Assembly (NCBI GenBank): GCA_020632885.1
Contig: JACKEQ010000005.1
Coordinates: 1 to 64,000 of the forward strand
Length of the DNA: 64,000 bases
Origin: Alphaproteobacteria bacterium
Lineage (GTDB): Bacteria; Myxococcota_A; UBA796; GCA-2862545
Reading direction: 5' to 3'
Shown one piece after another: positions 1-9,479 of this stretch. Numbering within the stretch: position 1 is the first letter of the stretch; each line of letters starts with the position of its first letter. The notes under the pieces were generated by a model. The model had not been told where the DNA came from and did no database searches. It worked only from the letters and a program-made list of their open reading frames with translations. A program made the position numbers and the translations under genes.

Positions 1-49
1 AGAGAGAGCGCAAACAGAGACAAGGCAAACCTCGCGATAGCGATCGAGC

Positions 50-592
50 CTACCACACGCGGTCCCCACCGTCTGGTCCACCTCGCTCCCGGTGCCGGCG
101 CAGGGGATCGGACCGCCGCAGCCAGGCGATGCGATGGGCCGGGAGCGTGGGATCGCCCAGGGTCGGCAGGGGTCCCTTCACGCCTCGGGTCCCGAAGACA
201 CGGTCCCAGACGTCCAGCGTGATCCCGAAGTCGTGGTGCCACTCCCGGAAGTGGTGGTGGCGCGCGTGCACGGGCTCCTCCATCCACCACACGAGCCCGG
301 GGTTCTCGTGCTGGGCCTGGTGAGCGAAGGCCGCCAGCCCGGCCCAGCCCAGCGCCCCCACGGCGAAACCCACGGCCCCGGCGGGCCAGATCCAGCCCAC
401 GAGCGCGCACACCGGGATGGCCGGGAGCGCATAGTCCCGGAGCTCGCGCAGCCAGCCCTGACCCGACGCGAGCTGGTGATGGCGCGCGTGGTGCCTGCGG
501 AGGAAGGGGGTCGTGTGCATGATGCGGTGGCCCCAGTACTCCACGAGGGAGGCCAGCACGGCGGCGAGGGAGGCGGCGAGCACGGTCGTCAT
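50..592 (-). CDS. Fatty acid hydroxylase / sterol desaturase superfamily membrane protein
   Basis: 180 residues. The His clusters typical of membrane di-iron hydroxylases are visible: an HX3H box near the N-terminus (residues about 22-26, HRIMH), a second cluster HHARHH about ten residues later, and a C-terminal HARHHHFREWHH cluster. Hydrophobic segments lie between them (about 55-95). Members of this superfamily use a di-iron centre and O2 to hydroxylate or desaturate lipids, sterols or carotenoids at the membrane. The substrate cannot be read from sequence. The chosen ATG has a GAGGT ribosome site just upstream. The gene is divergent from the helicase and nothing adjacent suggests a pathway. 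Bases 1-49 after its stop hold nothing I can support. A CrtZ-like carotenoid hydroxylase is an alternative reading. Confidence 0.8.
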   Translation of the reverse strand: MTTVLAASLAAVLASLVEYWGHRIMHTTPFLRRHHARHHQLASGQGWLRELRDYALPAIPVCALVGWIWPAGAVGFAVGALGWAGLAAFAHQAQHENPGLVWWMEEPVHARHHHFREWHHDFGITLDVWDRVFGTRGVKGPLPTLGDPTLPAHRIAWLRRSDPLRRHRERGGPDGGDRVW

Positions 593-660
593 CGGGGACC
601 TCGGGACACGGGTACGCCCTGTCAGTAACGGAGCCGCCCCGAGCTGTCACCACGAACGGG

Positions 661-681
661 GGGCGCCCGCCAACGGCGCCC
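661..681. promoter_or_regulatory. Perfect 7-bp inverted repeat upstream of helicase
   Basis: GGGCGCC, a 7-base spacer, then GGCGCCC. It ends 14 bases before the helicase ATG and lies just upstream of TAGCCG (684-689), a weak -10 candidate 6 bases before that ATG. It could be an operator or simply a GC-rich hairpin; by composition alone such repeats are not rare here. Confidence 0.3.
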
Positions 682-695
682 GATAGCCGGGATCC

Positions 696-3182
696 ATGGC
701 CACCCTCCGCGAGCACCTCCAAGGTCCCAATGCCCTCGACGCCTTCCTCGCCTGGGCGGGTGATGCGGGGATCTCCCTGTACGACGCCCAGGAGGAGGCC
801 ATCCTCGAGCTCGCCGGTGAGAGCCATGTGGTGCTCGCCACCCCCACGGGGTCGGGCAAGTCCATGGTGGCCCTCGCGCTGCACGCCCTCCACCTCCACG
901 CCGGCAGACGGTCCGTGTACACGGCCCCGATCAAGGCGCTGGTGGCAGAGAAGCACCGGGCCCTCGTCCAGGAATTCGGGGACGAGAACGTCGGCATCAT
1001 GACGGGAGACGGCAGCCGCAACCGGGACGCCCCGATCGTCTGCTGCACGGCGGAGGTCCTCGCGCGGATCGCGGTGCGCCACGGGCGCGACACGCCCTTC
1101 GACGCGGTCGTGATGGACGAGTTCCACTTCTACGGCGACCGCGATCGCGGCATGGCCTGGCAGCTCCCCCTGCTGACGATGCCCCACGCCCAGTTCCTCC
1201 TGATGAGCGCCACCCTCGGCAACACCCAGGCCATCCGCGACGACCTGGAGGCGCGCACGGGCCGCCCCGCCGTGGAGGTCGCGAGCGTCACGCGGCCCGT
1301 CCCCCTGTCGTACGCCTACCGGGAGACCCCGGTGGACTCGACGCTCCTGGTCCTCGTGGGCGCGAAGAGCCCGATCTACGCGGTGCACTTCACCCAGCGG
1401 GCCGCCGCCGAGCGCGCCCAGGCGCTGCTGTCGGTGGACGTGAGCAGCCCCGACCAGAAGGCCACCATCGCGGCGGCCGTGAAGACCTTCCGCTTCGACT
1501 CGCCCTTCGGGCCCACCCTGCGCCGCATGGTCCTGCACGGCATCGGGCTGCACCACGCCGGGCTCCTCCCGAAGTACCGGGCCCTCGTCGAGCAGCTCGC
1601 CCAGCGCGGCGCCTTCCGGGTCGTCTGCGGCACGGACACTCTCGGGGTCGGCATCAACGTCCCCATCCGGACGGTCCTCTTCACCCAGCTGTGCAAGTAC
1701 GACGGGCAGGAGGTGCGCATCCTCTCCTCCCGCCACTTCCACCAGATCGCCGGGCGCGCGGGCCGCAAGGGCTTCGACGACGAGGGGTTCGTGGTCTGCC
1801 AGGCCCCCGACTGGGTCATCGAGAACAAGAAGCTCGAGGAGGCCATCGCGTCGGGCGCGAAGAAGCGCAGCAAGGTGGTGAAGAAGAAGCCGCCCACCAA
1901 GGGCTACAAGCACTGGGACGAGGACACCTTCGACCAGCTCGTGAAGAGCCCGCCCGAGACGCTCGAGCCCGTGTTCACGGTCGATCACGGGCTCGTGCTC
2001 CAGCTCCTCCAGAAGGCCATGGAGACCCTCGAGGACGGCATGGAGGAGCTCCACGCCCTGATCGACGGCAGCCACATGGGCCAGCGGGCGAAGGAGCGCC
2101 TGCACGCCGAGGCCGAGGCGCGGCTCGAGCAGCTCGTGCACGCGGGGGTCGTGGTGGACCACGGGGAGGACGCGGTGCCGCGCTACCTCGTGCACAGCGA
2201 GCTCCAGGACGACTTCAGCCTCCACCACGCCCTGTCGCTCTACCTCCTGCACGCCCTGTCCCTGTTGGACCCCGAGGCCCCGGACCACGCGTTCCAGGTC
2301 CTCACGCAGGTCGAGTCCATCCTCGAGCACCCCGGTGCGGTGCTGGCGGCCCAGACGCAGCGCGAGAAGGGCGAGGCGCTGGCGGCGATGAAGGCCGACG
2401 GCATCGACTACGAGGACCGTTTGGAGCGCCTCGAGGCCATCAGCTACCCGAAGCCCATGGCGGAGTGGATCTACGCGACCTACAACGCCTACAAGGAGAC
2501 CCGGCCCTGGCTCGCGGACGCCCCGATCCGGCCGAAGTCCGTGGCCCGCGAGATGGTCGAGGCCCAGGCGAGCTTCTCGATGTACGTGAAGGACCTGGGC
2601 ATGGACCGCGCGGAAGGCGTGCTCCTCCGGTACCTCTCGCAGGTCTACCGGGCGCTGCTGCAGAACGTGCCGGAGACCCTGCAGTCCGAGCCCCTCCTCG
2701 ACATCGTGGGCTACCTCCGGGCCCTGCTGGCCCGGGTGGACGACAGTCTGGTGACCCCCTGGGAGCTCGGCGACGCCGACGCTTCCGAGGACGCCCCGCC
2801 CGACAAGCCCCTCTGGTCCGAGCCCGCCGCCCTGCGGGCCCGCGTCCGGGCCGAGCTGCACGCGCTGGTGAAGGCCCTGTCTCTCCAGGACTGGGAGGAG
2901 GCCGCCCTGCTCGTGCACCCCGACAGCCTGGTGGACTTCCCGGCTGCCCTGGCCCCCTACATCGCCGAGCGGGGCCCGGTGCCCTTCGACGCGCGCCTGA
3001 AGGAGGGCTGGACCACGACCTTCACCATGGAGACGCCCCAGCGCTGGCGGGTGAGCCAGGTGCTCGTGGACGAGCTGGTGGTCGCAGAGGAGGACGTGGC
3101 GTGGTCGATCACGGCGGTCGTGGACCTCACCGACGGCGACCCCCACGGGCCCCTGCTCCGCGTGGAGCACGTCGGACCCTGA
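696..3182 (+). CDS. SKI2-like DEAD/DEAH-box helicase with DUF3516-like C-terminus
   Basis: 828 residues. Superfamily 2 helicase core: motif I TPTGSGKS at about residues 49-56, a motif II variant DEFH at 141-144 with the following HFYGD run, motif III SAT (LLMSATLGN) near 170, and motif VI QIAGRAGRKGFDD near 350. A Lys-rich linker (about 385-405) leads to a roughly 400-residue mostly helical C-terminal region that resembles DUF3516, the tail of a bacterial SKI2/Mtr4-like RNA helicase group. It probably unwinds RNA or RNA-DNA structures in the cytoplasm using ATP. The ATG has no clear ribosome site, but TAGCCG sits 6 bases upstream. It is monocistronic, with the TerB-like gene converging from the other side. 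Confidence 0.85.
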   Translation: MATLREHLQGPNALDAFLAWAGDAGISLYDAQEEAILELAGESHVVLATPTGSGKSMVALALHALHLHAGRRSVYTAPIKALVAEKHRALVQEFGDENVGIMTGDGSRNRDAPIVCCTAEVLARIAVRHGRDTPFDAVVMDEFHFYGDRDRGMAWQLPLLTMPHAQFLLMSATLGNTQAIRDDLEARTGRPAVEVASVTRPVPLSYAYRETPVDSTLLVLVGAKSPIYAVHFTQRAAAERAQALLSVDVSSPDQKATIAAAVKTFRFDSPFGPTLRRMVLHGIGLHHAGLLPKYRALVEQLAQRGAFRVVCGTDTLGVGINVPIRTVLFTQLCKYDGQEVRILSSRHFHQIAGRAGRKGFDDEGFVVCQAPDWVIENKKLEEAIASGAKKRSKVVKKKPPTKGYKHWDEDTFDQLVKSPPETLEPVFTVDHGLVLQLLQKAMETLEDGMEELHALIDGSHMGQRAKERLHAEAEARLEQLVHAGVVVDHGEDAVPRYLVHSELQDDFSLHHALSLYLLHALSLLDPEAPDHAFQVLTQVESILEHPGAVLAAQTQREKGEALAAMKADGIDYEDRLERLEAISYPKPMAEWIYATYNAYKETRPWLADAPIRPKSVAREMVEAQASFSMYVKDLGMDRAEGVLLRYLSQVYRALLQNVPETLQSEPLLDIVGYLRALLARVDDSLVTPWELGDADASEDAPPDKPLWSEPAALRARVRAELHALVKALSLQDWEEAALLVHPDSLVDFPAALAPYIAERGPVPFDARLKEGWTTTFTMETPQRWRVSQVLVDELVVAEEDVAWSITAVVDLTDGDPHGPLLRVEHVGP

Positions 3183-3198
3183 GCTCCCCCGGGGCGCG

Positions 3199-5565
3199 TC
3201 AGCTCACGATCTGCAGGAGGACCCAGAGGACCACGAGCACCCCGACGACGCCGAGCGCCGCCATCCACATCCCCGAGGAGCCCTGCGAGGGCGCCGGCGC
3301 CGAGCGACCGTCGAAGTACCGGGCGAGCGCGTCCACACGCCGACGCTCCTCGGCGTCGAAGTCCCCGTCCGCCTCCCCCACCTTGATGAGGGTACGGATG
3401 AAGGCGTTCTTCGCCTCGATCCCGCCAGGGACCGTGCGGCAGACGGCCGCCATGGCCTGCAGGCTCTCGCTGCCGAGGTTCTTCGACTCGGACAGACGCC
3501 GGACGCGCTCCATGAAGGGCTCCTGGCTCCCGAGCACGATGGCCTCGAGCACCGGGGACCCCGAGCTCGAGATCGCGTCGATGAAGACCTGGAGCTCGCT
3601 GGGGTCCACCTTCCCGTCGGCCGCGGCGATGGCGAGGAAGCCTGCGATCGGCCCGTACGACGCCTTCTCCAGGATCTCGCGCGGCACGCGGGCCATGGGG
3701 TCGTCCGCCGGGGGAGCCGTGAACGGGTTGCCGCCACGCAGGGCCAGCGCCTGCCCGGCGTCGAGCGCCCGGTCGATCTCCGCGAGCACCGCGTCGTCGG
3801 CCGTCCCTCCGGTGCCGGACACCCTGCGCGCCAGGTCGAGGAAGTAGGCCCGGGCCTCGTCGTCGCCGCGCAGCGCCCAGAGACGCCCGGCAGCCGCCAG
3901 GCTCCGGGGAGCCAGCGAGGGGTCGCGGAGGAGCATCGCGAAGCGTTCGTTGGGACCGACGTCCAGGAACTGGATCATGTGCCCGATGCCTTCGGGGAGG
4001 GCGTCCGAGAACAGGCGTGTGGTGAACACCTCGACCTTCGCCGGGCTCCCCGCACCCTCGGGCGCGACGCGCATGAACATCGCGAAGGGCGCGAGGGCGC
4101 TGAGCTTCGCGAGCAGATCGAGGTCCTCGCCCTGCGGTGGCGCCTCCCTCTCCATGTGGGACTCGAGCATGGCCCGGAGGTTGCCGAGCATCAGCGCCTC
4201 CTGCTCGGGGGTGAGGCCCTCCGGCAGGTTCACGCTCACCCCGTGGCCCACCTCCAGCTGCTTGGTCCCGGCCTGGTCGTCGGCGTACCGCGTGGACACC
4301 TCGACCCCCCGCCACGGGAGGATCGCGTCGGCCACCACGGAGGTCCCGAGCCTGTGGTCGAGCAACCAGACCACCTGGAGGCCGTAGGGGAACGTCACAG
4401 CACCCGCGGCGTCGCGCTGGTAGGGCACGAGGAGCTCGCCGACGACCTGGCCACCGGCCGCGAGGCTCACGACGAGGCTGTCGAGCTCGTGGCCGTTCCC
4501 GGGGTTCTGGGAGACGCCGGCGGCCACGAGCGCACACGGACGGCCGGTGCTGACGGCGTGCGCCTGGAAGCCGTCCATGGGGTCGTCCGTGGCCAGGATG
4601 CCGAGCCCGACCTTCTCGTCGTCCGTGTAGGTGATGGTCCTGGGCAGCCCCGGGCTCCCGTCGTCCTCGATCGAGCCCACCGCGAGGTCCATCCCGACCC
4701 TCGCCATGGAGAGCGCGAGCCGGAGCCCGTCGCGGGACGACGCCTCGTCCGTGCCGTCGACACCGCGGTTCCAGAGCTCCTCCACCCCCGTGGAGGCACC
4801 GCGCTGGTAGCGCTCCAACACCCGCTTCCCGAGCGCGATGGCCGACACGGGGGTGATCACCGCCGGCAACCCCCCCGCCTGCGAGAGCTTCCCGTCGGTC
4901 ATCGGGCGCCCGTCCTCCAGCCAGCCGAGCCGCGCACCGGGGATCGCGCGACGGCCGACCTCCGCGGCGAGCGTAGCGAGCGTGTACACGGTCCAGACCG
5001 GGAAGATGGCCTCCTCCCCCTCGAAGGCCTCGTCCGGGGGGAGCGGCCGGAGCGCGTCGACGAGCGAGTCGATGGCCCGGAGCGTGGCCACCCCTCCGTC
5101 CAGATCGAGCCGTTCGCCCAGGTGTTCCTCGACCAGGCCCACGAGCGTGGGCGCGAGCGCCGGGAGCCCCGCCATGGGCTGCTGCAGCCCGAGACCCGCC
5201 TGGACCACCGCCATCGCCAGGCCCTGGTGGCGCATCGCGTTGGGGGTGTCGGGGTCGAAGACGGCGGCGACATCCAGGGGGAGCTCGCGCACCCAGGCCA
5301 CGCGCTGGTGGGCCCGCCGCGCGCCGAGCTGGAGCTCGAGCGCCGCGGCGCGCAGGCCCTCTTCGGCGGGATGCACGAGGATCTCGACGGGCTCGGCGAG
5401 CTCCTCGTCCTCCCCGACCACGAGCTGCGCCCGCCCCGTCATCCCGTAGAGGGTCTCCATCACGTGGGCGTACAGCCCGCTGGCCTCGAGACGCTCGGCG
5501 AGGGCCCGGGCCGCCTCGAGCGGGTCCGTCGACGGTGTGATCACGAGATCGGCTGCGGGGATCAT
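3199..5565 (-). CDS. Tail-anchored protein with C-terminal TerB-like domain, N-terminal region unknown
   Basis: 788 residues. I do not recognise the first 610 residues, which are acidic, mixed alpha/beta, without signal peptide or membrane segment. Residues about 640-760 form a helical TerB-like domain with its two acidic 'AxADGKVD' and 'GEADGDFDAEE' helix-start motifs; TerB-fold proteins are linked to metal/tellurite stress and membrane-associated complexes. The last 22 residues are one hydrophobic helix ending the protein, the layout of a tail anchor that would leave the body in the cytoplasm. The ATG is chosen because a GGAGG ribosome site precedes it, although that site lies inside a hairpin (separate entry). 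A second TerB-like protein is encoded at 38091-38912 in a quite different context. Confidence 0.6.
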   Translation of the reverse strand: MIPAADLVITPSTDPLEAARALAERLEASGLYAHVMETLYGMTGRAQLVVGEDEELAEPVEILVHPAEEGLRAAALELQLGARRAHQRVAWVRELPLDVAAVFDPDTPNAMRHQGLAMAVVQAGLGLQQPMAGLPALAPTLVGLVEEHLGERLDLDGGVATLRAIDSLVDALRPLPPDEAFEGEEAIFPVWTVYTLATLAAEVGRRAIPGARLGWLEDGRPMTDGKLSQAGGLPAVITPVSAIALGKRVLERYQRGASTGVEELWNRGVDGTDEASSRDGLRLALSMARVGMDLAVGSIEDDGSPGLPRTITYTDDEKVGLGILATDDPMDGFQAHAVSTGRPCALVAAGVSQNPGNGHELDSLVVSLAAGGQVVGELLVPYQRDAAGAVTFPYGLQVVWLLDHRLGTSVVADAILPWRGVEVSTRYADDQAGTKQLEVGHGVSVNLPEGLTPEQEALMLGNLRAMLESHMEREAPPQGEDLDLLAKLSALAPFAMFMRVAPEGAGSPAKVEVFTTRLFSDALPEGIGHMIQFLDVGPNERFAMLLRDPSLAPRSLAAAGRLWALRGDDEARAYFLDLARRVSGTGGTADDAVLAEIDRALDAGQALALRGGNPFTAPPADDPMARVPREILEKASYGPIAGFLAIAAADGKVDPSELQVFIDAISSSGSPVLEAIVLGSQEPFMERVRRLSESKNLGSESLQAMAAVCRTVPGGIEAKNAFIRTLIKVGEADGDFDAEERRRVDALARYFDGRSAPAPSQGSSGMWMAALGVVGVLVVLWVLLQIVS

Positions 5566-5567
5566 GA

Positions 5568-5583
5568 GGCCTCCAGGGAGGCC
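5568..5583 (-). promoter_or_regulatory. Hairpin containing the ribosome binding site of the TerB-like gene
   Basis: On the minus strand GGCCTC, loop CCTG, GAGGCC forms a perfect 6-bp stem ending 3 bases before the ATG, and the GGAGG ribosome site is in its 3' arm. Folding would hide the site, so translation may depend on melting or a ligand. The structure is read directly; the regulatory role is inference. Confidence 0.35.
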
Positions 5584-5616
5584 AGGAACCTATGGTGCGC
5601 CCCGGGCCGGGCAACG

Positions 5617-6963
5617 TCACAAGTCGGCTGTGACCCGACGCTCCATCCGCACACGCACGCCGTTGCGGGGACGCAGCGTGACCGCCGCCACGAAGTCCGG
5701 CGCGTAGCCCGGGCTGGGCGCGACCCTCCGCTGCTGGAGCACCGTCGCCAGCACGAGCACGGCCTCCATCATCGCGAAGTGGTTCCCCACGCAGACCCGG
5801 GCGCCCCCGCCGAACGGCATGAACGCCAGCTTCGGGAGGTCGGCCGTCTCGCCGTTCGTCCAGCGCTCCGGCCGGAAGCGCTCGGGACCCACCCAGAACC
5901 TCGGGTCGCGGTGGATGTGCCACATACTGATGACGATCTGGGACCCGAGCGGGATGGGGATGTCGCGGAGGACCAGTGGCCCCACCACCTCGCGCGCGAT
6001 GGCCCAGACGGGCGGGTAGAGCCGCAACGACTCCTGGAGCACGGCCTCGCAGTACGGCAGGCGCTTCAGGTCGGCCCCTGTGGGCGGCTCGCCTCCGAGC
6101 ACCGCGTCCAGCTCGGCGTGCACGCGCTCCTGGACCTCCGGGTGCTCCGCGAGCAGCCAGATCGTGAACGACAGGAGGAGGCTCGTGGTCTCGTGGCCCG
6201 CGAGGAACAGCGTGACCAGCTCGTCCCGGAGCTCCTCGTCCGTCATCCCGCCCCCGCCGTCGTCGCGGGCCGCCAGGAGCCTCGCCAGCAGCGAGTCACC
6301 GTCGCCGGACGCCCGCGCGCGGTCGATCAGGGCGAACACGAGGTCGTCCAGGGCCCGCCGGGCCGTGAGCACCGCGAAGCGATGGCGGGCGGGCACCCAC
6401 TTGGGCATGAACCGCCACGCGCTGCGCTGCTCGCTCACGAACGACCCCATCAGGTCCTCCACGAGCTTCCCCACCGACCCCGCCTCCCCGGACGGCTCGG
6501 CACCGAAGATCGTGCGGATGACGATGTGGAGCGTGGTGCGCGACATGTCGCGGTGCACGTCGAGGTCGCCGGTGCCCGGCATGCACTCGACGGCGCTCCG
6601 GACCATGTCCGCCGCGTAGCCGGCGAGGTGACGGGGCTGGAAGCTCGGCGCGATCTGCTTGCGCTGCTTGCGCCAGTGCTCGCCGTCCGAGGTCACGAGC
6701 CCCTGGCCGAGCACCGCGGAGAGCTCGCGGGTGATGGTGTCCTTGATGGTGGACTCGCGCTGCTTCACGAGGACCTGCTCGGCGAGGTCCGGGTGGCCCA
6801 CGTACACGACATGGCGGTTGCCCACCCAGAACTCCGACAGGTCGCCGTGGACGCGGTGGAGACGGCCCAGACCCGTGATGGGGTCGCGGGTGAGGGCGAA
6901 CGGGTTGCCCAGCAGCGGGAGGTTCCTGGGGCCGGGGAGCGTGCGGGGGTGTGTGAGGGCCAT
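5617..6963 (-). CDS. Cytochrome P450
   Basis: 448 residues, normal length for a soluble bacterial P450. Signature elements: I-helix AGHETT at about 255-260, K-helix ESLR at 311-314, the PERF region (RFRPERW) near 365, and the haem-binding FGGGARVCVG with ligand Cys391. The N-terminal LPGPRNLPLLGNP hinge resembles the CYP4/CYP102/CYP110-like group that hydroxylates fatty acids and other hydrophobic substrates; substrate and redox partner are unknown and no ferredoxin gene is nearby. The open frame continues far upstream, but that part is antisense to the MscS gene, so I take the ATG just before ALTHPRTLPGP. TATGTG lies 5 bases upstream and no ribosome site is seen, consistent with a leaderless mRNA. 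Divergent from the MscS gene. Confidence 0.93.
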   Translation of the reverse strand: MALTHPRTLPGPRNLPLLGNPFALTRDPITGLGRLHRVHGDLSEFWVGNRHVVYVGHPDLAEQVLVKQRESTIKDTITRELSAVLGQGLVTSDGEHWRKQRKQIAPSFQPRHLAGYAADMVRSAVECMPGTGDLDVHRDMSRTTLHIVIRTIFGAEPSGEAGSVGKLVEDLMGSFVSEQRSAWRFMPKWVPARHRFAVLTARRALDDLVFALIDRARASGDGDSLLARLLAARDDGGGGMTDEELRDELVTLFLAGHETTSLLLSFTIWLLAEHPEVQERVHAELDAVLGGEPPTGADLKRLPYCEAVLQESLRLYPPVWAIAREVVGPLVLRDIPIPLGSQIVISMWHIHRDPRFWVGPERFRPERWTNGETADLPKLAFMPFGGGARVCVGNHFAMMEAVLVLATVLQQRRVAPSPGYAPDFVAAVTLRPRNGVRVRMERRVTADL

Positions 6964-7012
6964 GTCGACACATAGCGTGGCGACGGGCACCCGGTCGGCA
7001 TAGGAACGCGCG

Positions 7013-8071
7013 ATGATCCCGGTTCCGTCGAGCGAGATGGTGATGTTCCTGGCCTGCTGTGGCGGGCTCGCCATCAGCGCCCAGCTCGCCCGGATGCGCA
7101 TGGAGGACCACCTCCTCCTGCTGCTCGCCTCCCTCGTCCGCGCCGTCGCCGTCGTGATGTTCGTGGCCGGGGTCGCCCAGTGGCTCGTGGGCGTGCCGTT
7201 CTCGGTGGCCTTCGAGGGCCTGCGCGTCGCGCTGAACACCTCGCTCACCACCATCTCCGGCGCCCCGATCACCCCGATGACGCTGATCTCCGTCATCACG
7301 ATCTTCGGGGGCTCCTGGTGGATGTCGGCGTGGGTTCGTCGCGCGATGGAGCGCATGCTCCTCGGGCAGAAGATCGGCGACCCCGGCAGCGTCGCCGCCC
7401 TCGCGCGGCTCGTGCAGTACCTCGTGATGGGCACGGGCTTCGCCATCGGCCTCGAGACCCTCGGCATCGACCTCGGCGCGTTCTTCGCGGCGGGCGCGGT
7501 GTTCGCCGTGGGCATCGGCTTCGCGATGCAGACCATCGCCGAGAACTTCGTGTCCGGCGTGATCCTGCTCGCCGAGCGCACCATCCGGCCGGGCGACATC
7601 CTCGAGGTGAACGGCGAGATGGTGCGCGTGATCAACCTCGGCATCCGCAGCACCCTCGCGCGCACGAACGACGACGAGGAGATCATCATCCCGAACGCGG
7701 ACCTCGTGAAGAACCCCGTGAAGAACCTGAAGCTGTCGGACAGCCTGCTGCGCGTGCGGGTGCCGGTCGGCGTGGCCTACGAGAGCGACCTGCCCGAGGT
7801 GATGCGTGTGCTGCGCGCCTGCGCCGAGAGCGTGCCGTCCACCGACAAGCGCGCGCCCGTCGTGCAGCTCAAGGGCTTCGGGGCCTCCTCGATCGACTTC
7901 GAGGTGAGCGTGTGGACCGAGGACCCCTGGATGCGCCCCGCCGTGGGCTCGGAGCTCGCGATGGCCATCTGGGCCGCGCTGAAGCAGGCGAACATCACGA
8001 TCGCCTTCCCGCAGCTCGACGTGCACTTCGATCCGCCGACACGGACCGAACGGCCGGTCAGCCTCCCGTGA
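7013..8071 (+). CDS. MscS-family mechanosensitive ion channel
   Basis: 352 residues. Transmembrane helices lie at about 1-20, 27-55, 75-105 and 135-160, followed by the Gly/Ala-rich pore-lining helix typical of MscS TM3 (GAFFAAGAVFAVGIGFAMQ, about 160-178) and the beta domain with 'RPGDILEVNGEMVRVINLGIR' character and 'NDDEEIIIPNADLVKNPV'. The C-terminal alpha/beta part ends near 340. This type of channel opens under membrane tension and releases solutes during hypo-osmotic shock. The ATG overlaps no ribosome site; TAGGAA lies 6 bases upstream. The 3' end overlaps the stop of the convergent lipoprotein gene by 14 bases. Confidence 0.9.
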   Translation: MIPVPSSEMVMFLACCGGLAISAQLARMRMEDHLLLLLASLVRAVAVVMFVAGVAQWLVGVPFSVAFEGLRVALNTSLTTISGAPITPMTLISVITIFGGSWWMSAWVRRAMERMLLGQKIGDPGSVAALARLVQYLVMGTGFAIGLETLGIDLGAFFAAGAVFAVGIGFAMQTIAENFVSGVILLAERTIRPGDILEVNGEMVRVINLGIRSTLARTNDDEEIIIPNADLVKNPVKNLKLSDSLLRVRVPVGVAYESDLPEVMRVLRACAESVPSTDKRAPVVQLKGFGASSIDFEVSVWTEDPWMRPAVGSELAMAIWAALKQANITIAFPQLDVHFDPPTRTERPVSLP

Positions 8072-8429
8072 GCTTCTTGCAGATCGTCTGACCCGCCACC
8101 CGGCTCACGACCGCGTTGTCGAGGAGCTTCGGCGAGGGCCCGTCGTCCTCCAGCACGTCGACGGCGATGCGGCATGGCGCCACCTTCTTGAGGTGAACGC
8201 GGATCCGCATGGCGTGCGAGGCGCCGTCCACCTCGTAGGGCACCGCGATGTCCGCCCAGCGGTCGCCCTTCGCCTTGCGGGACAGGGGCCCGTGCGACTC
8301 GTCGACCACCGCGCCCTGCCCGCACGTGGCCTTGGGGTGCGCGACCCCGCAGAGCGCGTGCCCGACGGCCTCCGCGACGGGTCCGGGGACGAAGGAGGAG
8401 CCACAGGCGGACAGGAGCAGCAGGAGCAT
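8058..8429 (-). CDS. Small predicted lipoprotein of unknown function
   Basis: 123 residues. A very short signal peptide ends in a lipobox (LLSAC, acylated Cys9). The mature part has four further Cys residues (about 27, 36, 86 and 117), which suggests disulfides outside the inner membrane. I recognise no domain. It is the last gene of a minus-strand run with the two upstream genes. TAGACC 5 bases before the ATG rather than a ribosome site suggests it may start its own transcript. Confidence 0.6.
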   Translation of the reverse strand: MLLLLLSACGSSFVPGPVAEAVGHALCGVAHPKATCGQGAVVDESHGPLSRKAKGDRWADIAVPYEVDGASHAMRIRVHLKKVAPCRIAVDVLEDDGPSPKLLDNAVVSRVAGQTICKKLTGG

Positions 8430-8448
8430 GCCCCGGTCTACCTCAGAA

Positions 8449-9462
8449 TCAGCGGCAGGAGGCGTCGTTCCCGGCAGCCGACACGCACAGCGCGAGCGCC
8501 TCGCGGTCGTCGAGGTCTGCGCTGCGGGCGTAGTCGAGCCACTCGCGGGCGTACGTCTTCGTGAGCGCCCTCGCAGCCTCCGCCCGGTCGGCCGCCTCGC
8601 GGTCGCCCTCCACGGCAGCCTTCGCGCGCCAGAGCTCCTGGGCCATCGCCGCCCGGAGCTTGTAGGTGGTCGCCACCTTCCGGGTGTACGTGCTGCCCGA
8701 CCACACCGTCCGGTTCTCGAGGGCCGTGTCCGCCCAGCGGATGGCGTCGGTGGCCCGGCCCTGGCGGCCGAGCGCCATGGCGTGCCGCAGGCAGAGGTCG
8801 GGGTCGCTCTGATCGATGCGCTCGAGGTGGTGGGACAGGAGGGCGTCCTGGTCGGCCCGCGACCCCCGACCGAACGCGTCCACCATGAGCGCCCGGCTCG
8901 CCTTGCTCCTGTCGGTCTGGGAGCTGCCGGCGCCGTCGCGCTGGGCGAGCAGGCAGGACCGCTCGCCCTCCGTGAGACGCCCGAGGCTCGCGCGACCCTC
9001 GAGGTCGCTGTCGAGCTCGCAGCTCTCGACGACCTCGGGCACGAGGTCCGCCACCTCGGGCACGGCGGGGGTGACCGCGGGAACCACGGCCGGCGCCACG
9101 GGTGCCACGGCAGCGGGACGGACGATCGGTGCCACCGGGGTCTTCGGCGGCACCACCACCTTGGACGGGCTGCGCACCACGGACACGGGTGCCGGGGGCA
9201 CCTTCTCGGGCGGAGGGGCCGCCACGCCCTGCGCCGACACGTACACGCGCGTCGTCTGGAACGGGTCGAAGGTCGCCGTGGGCTGCAGGTCGAACCAGCC
9301 CACCCGGCTGCCCGCCGGCGTCGGCAGCCCCTCGTGGTCCTGCGTCAGGCCCGGCGCCAGGCGCGTCCCCTCCACCTCGCACGCGGCCCAGCCGTCCGGA
9401 CACGGGAACGCGTCCCCCACACCCCCCGCGAGAGCCACTGCGAACAACCCCGTCACGAACAT
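8449..9462 (-). CDS. Secreted protein with Pro/Val-rich linker and helical repeat C-terminus, function unknown
   Basis: 337 residues. A signal peptide of about 18 residues is followed by a Cys-containing N-terminal domain (about 19-80), then a Pro/Ala/Val-rich linker (about 80-140) of the kind that spans the periplasm or separates domains. Residues about 145-337 are helical and charged with a spacing like TPR or Sel1 repeats but no clear consensus. Cys residues near the very C-terminus may pair. A strong AGGAGG ribosome site precedes the ATG. It may share a transcript with the membrane protein gene upstream, with a possible hairpin in between. No function can be assigned. Confidence 0.6.
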   Translation of the reverse strand: MFVTGLFAVALAGGVGDAFPCPDGWAACEVEGTRLAPGLTQDHEGLPTPAGSRVGWFDLQPTATFDPFQTTRVYVSAQGVAAPPPEKVPPAPVSVVRSPSKVVVPPKTPVAPIVRPAAVAPVAPAVVPAVTPAVPEVADLVPEVVESCELDSDLEGRASLGRLTEGERSCLLAQRDGAGSSQTDRSKASRALMVDAFGRGSRADQDALLSHHLERIDQSDPDLCLRHAMALGRQGRATDAIRWADTALENRTVWSGSTYTRKVATTYKLRAAMAQELWRAKAAVEGDREAADRAEAARALTKTYAREWLDYARSADLDDREALALCVSAAGNDASCR

Positions 9463-9479
9463 CCGAACCTCCTGCGCTC

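Noticed and set aside
2957..5923. A 988-residue minus-strand frame, and several 700-1300-residue Arg/Gly/Pro-rich frames elsewhere
   Set aside because: Such long frames arise in high-GC DNA opposite or offset from real genes; they lack domains, starts and normal composition.
5617..7689. A 690-residue fusion protein extending the P450 N-terminus
   Set aside because: The extra 240 residues are antisense to the clearly coding MscS gene, low in complexity and unlike any P450; the ATG at 6963 gives a normal-length P450.
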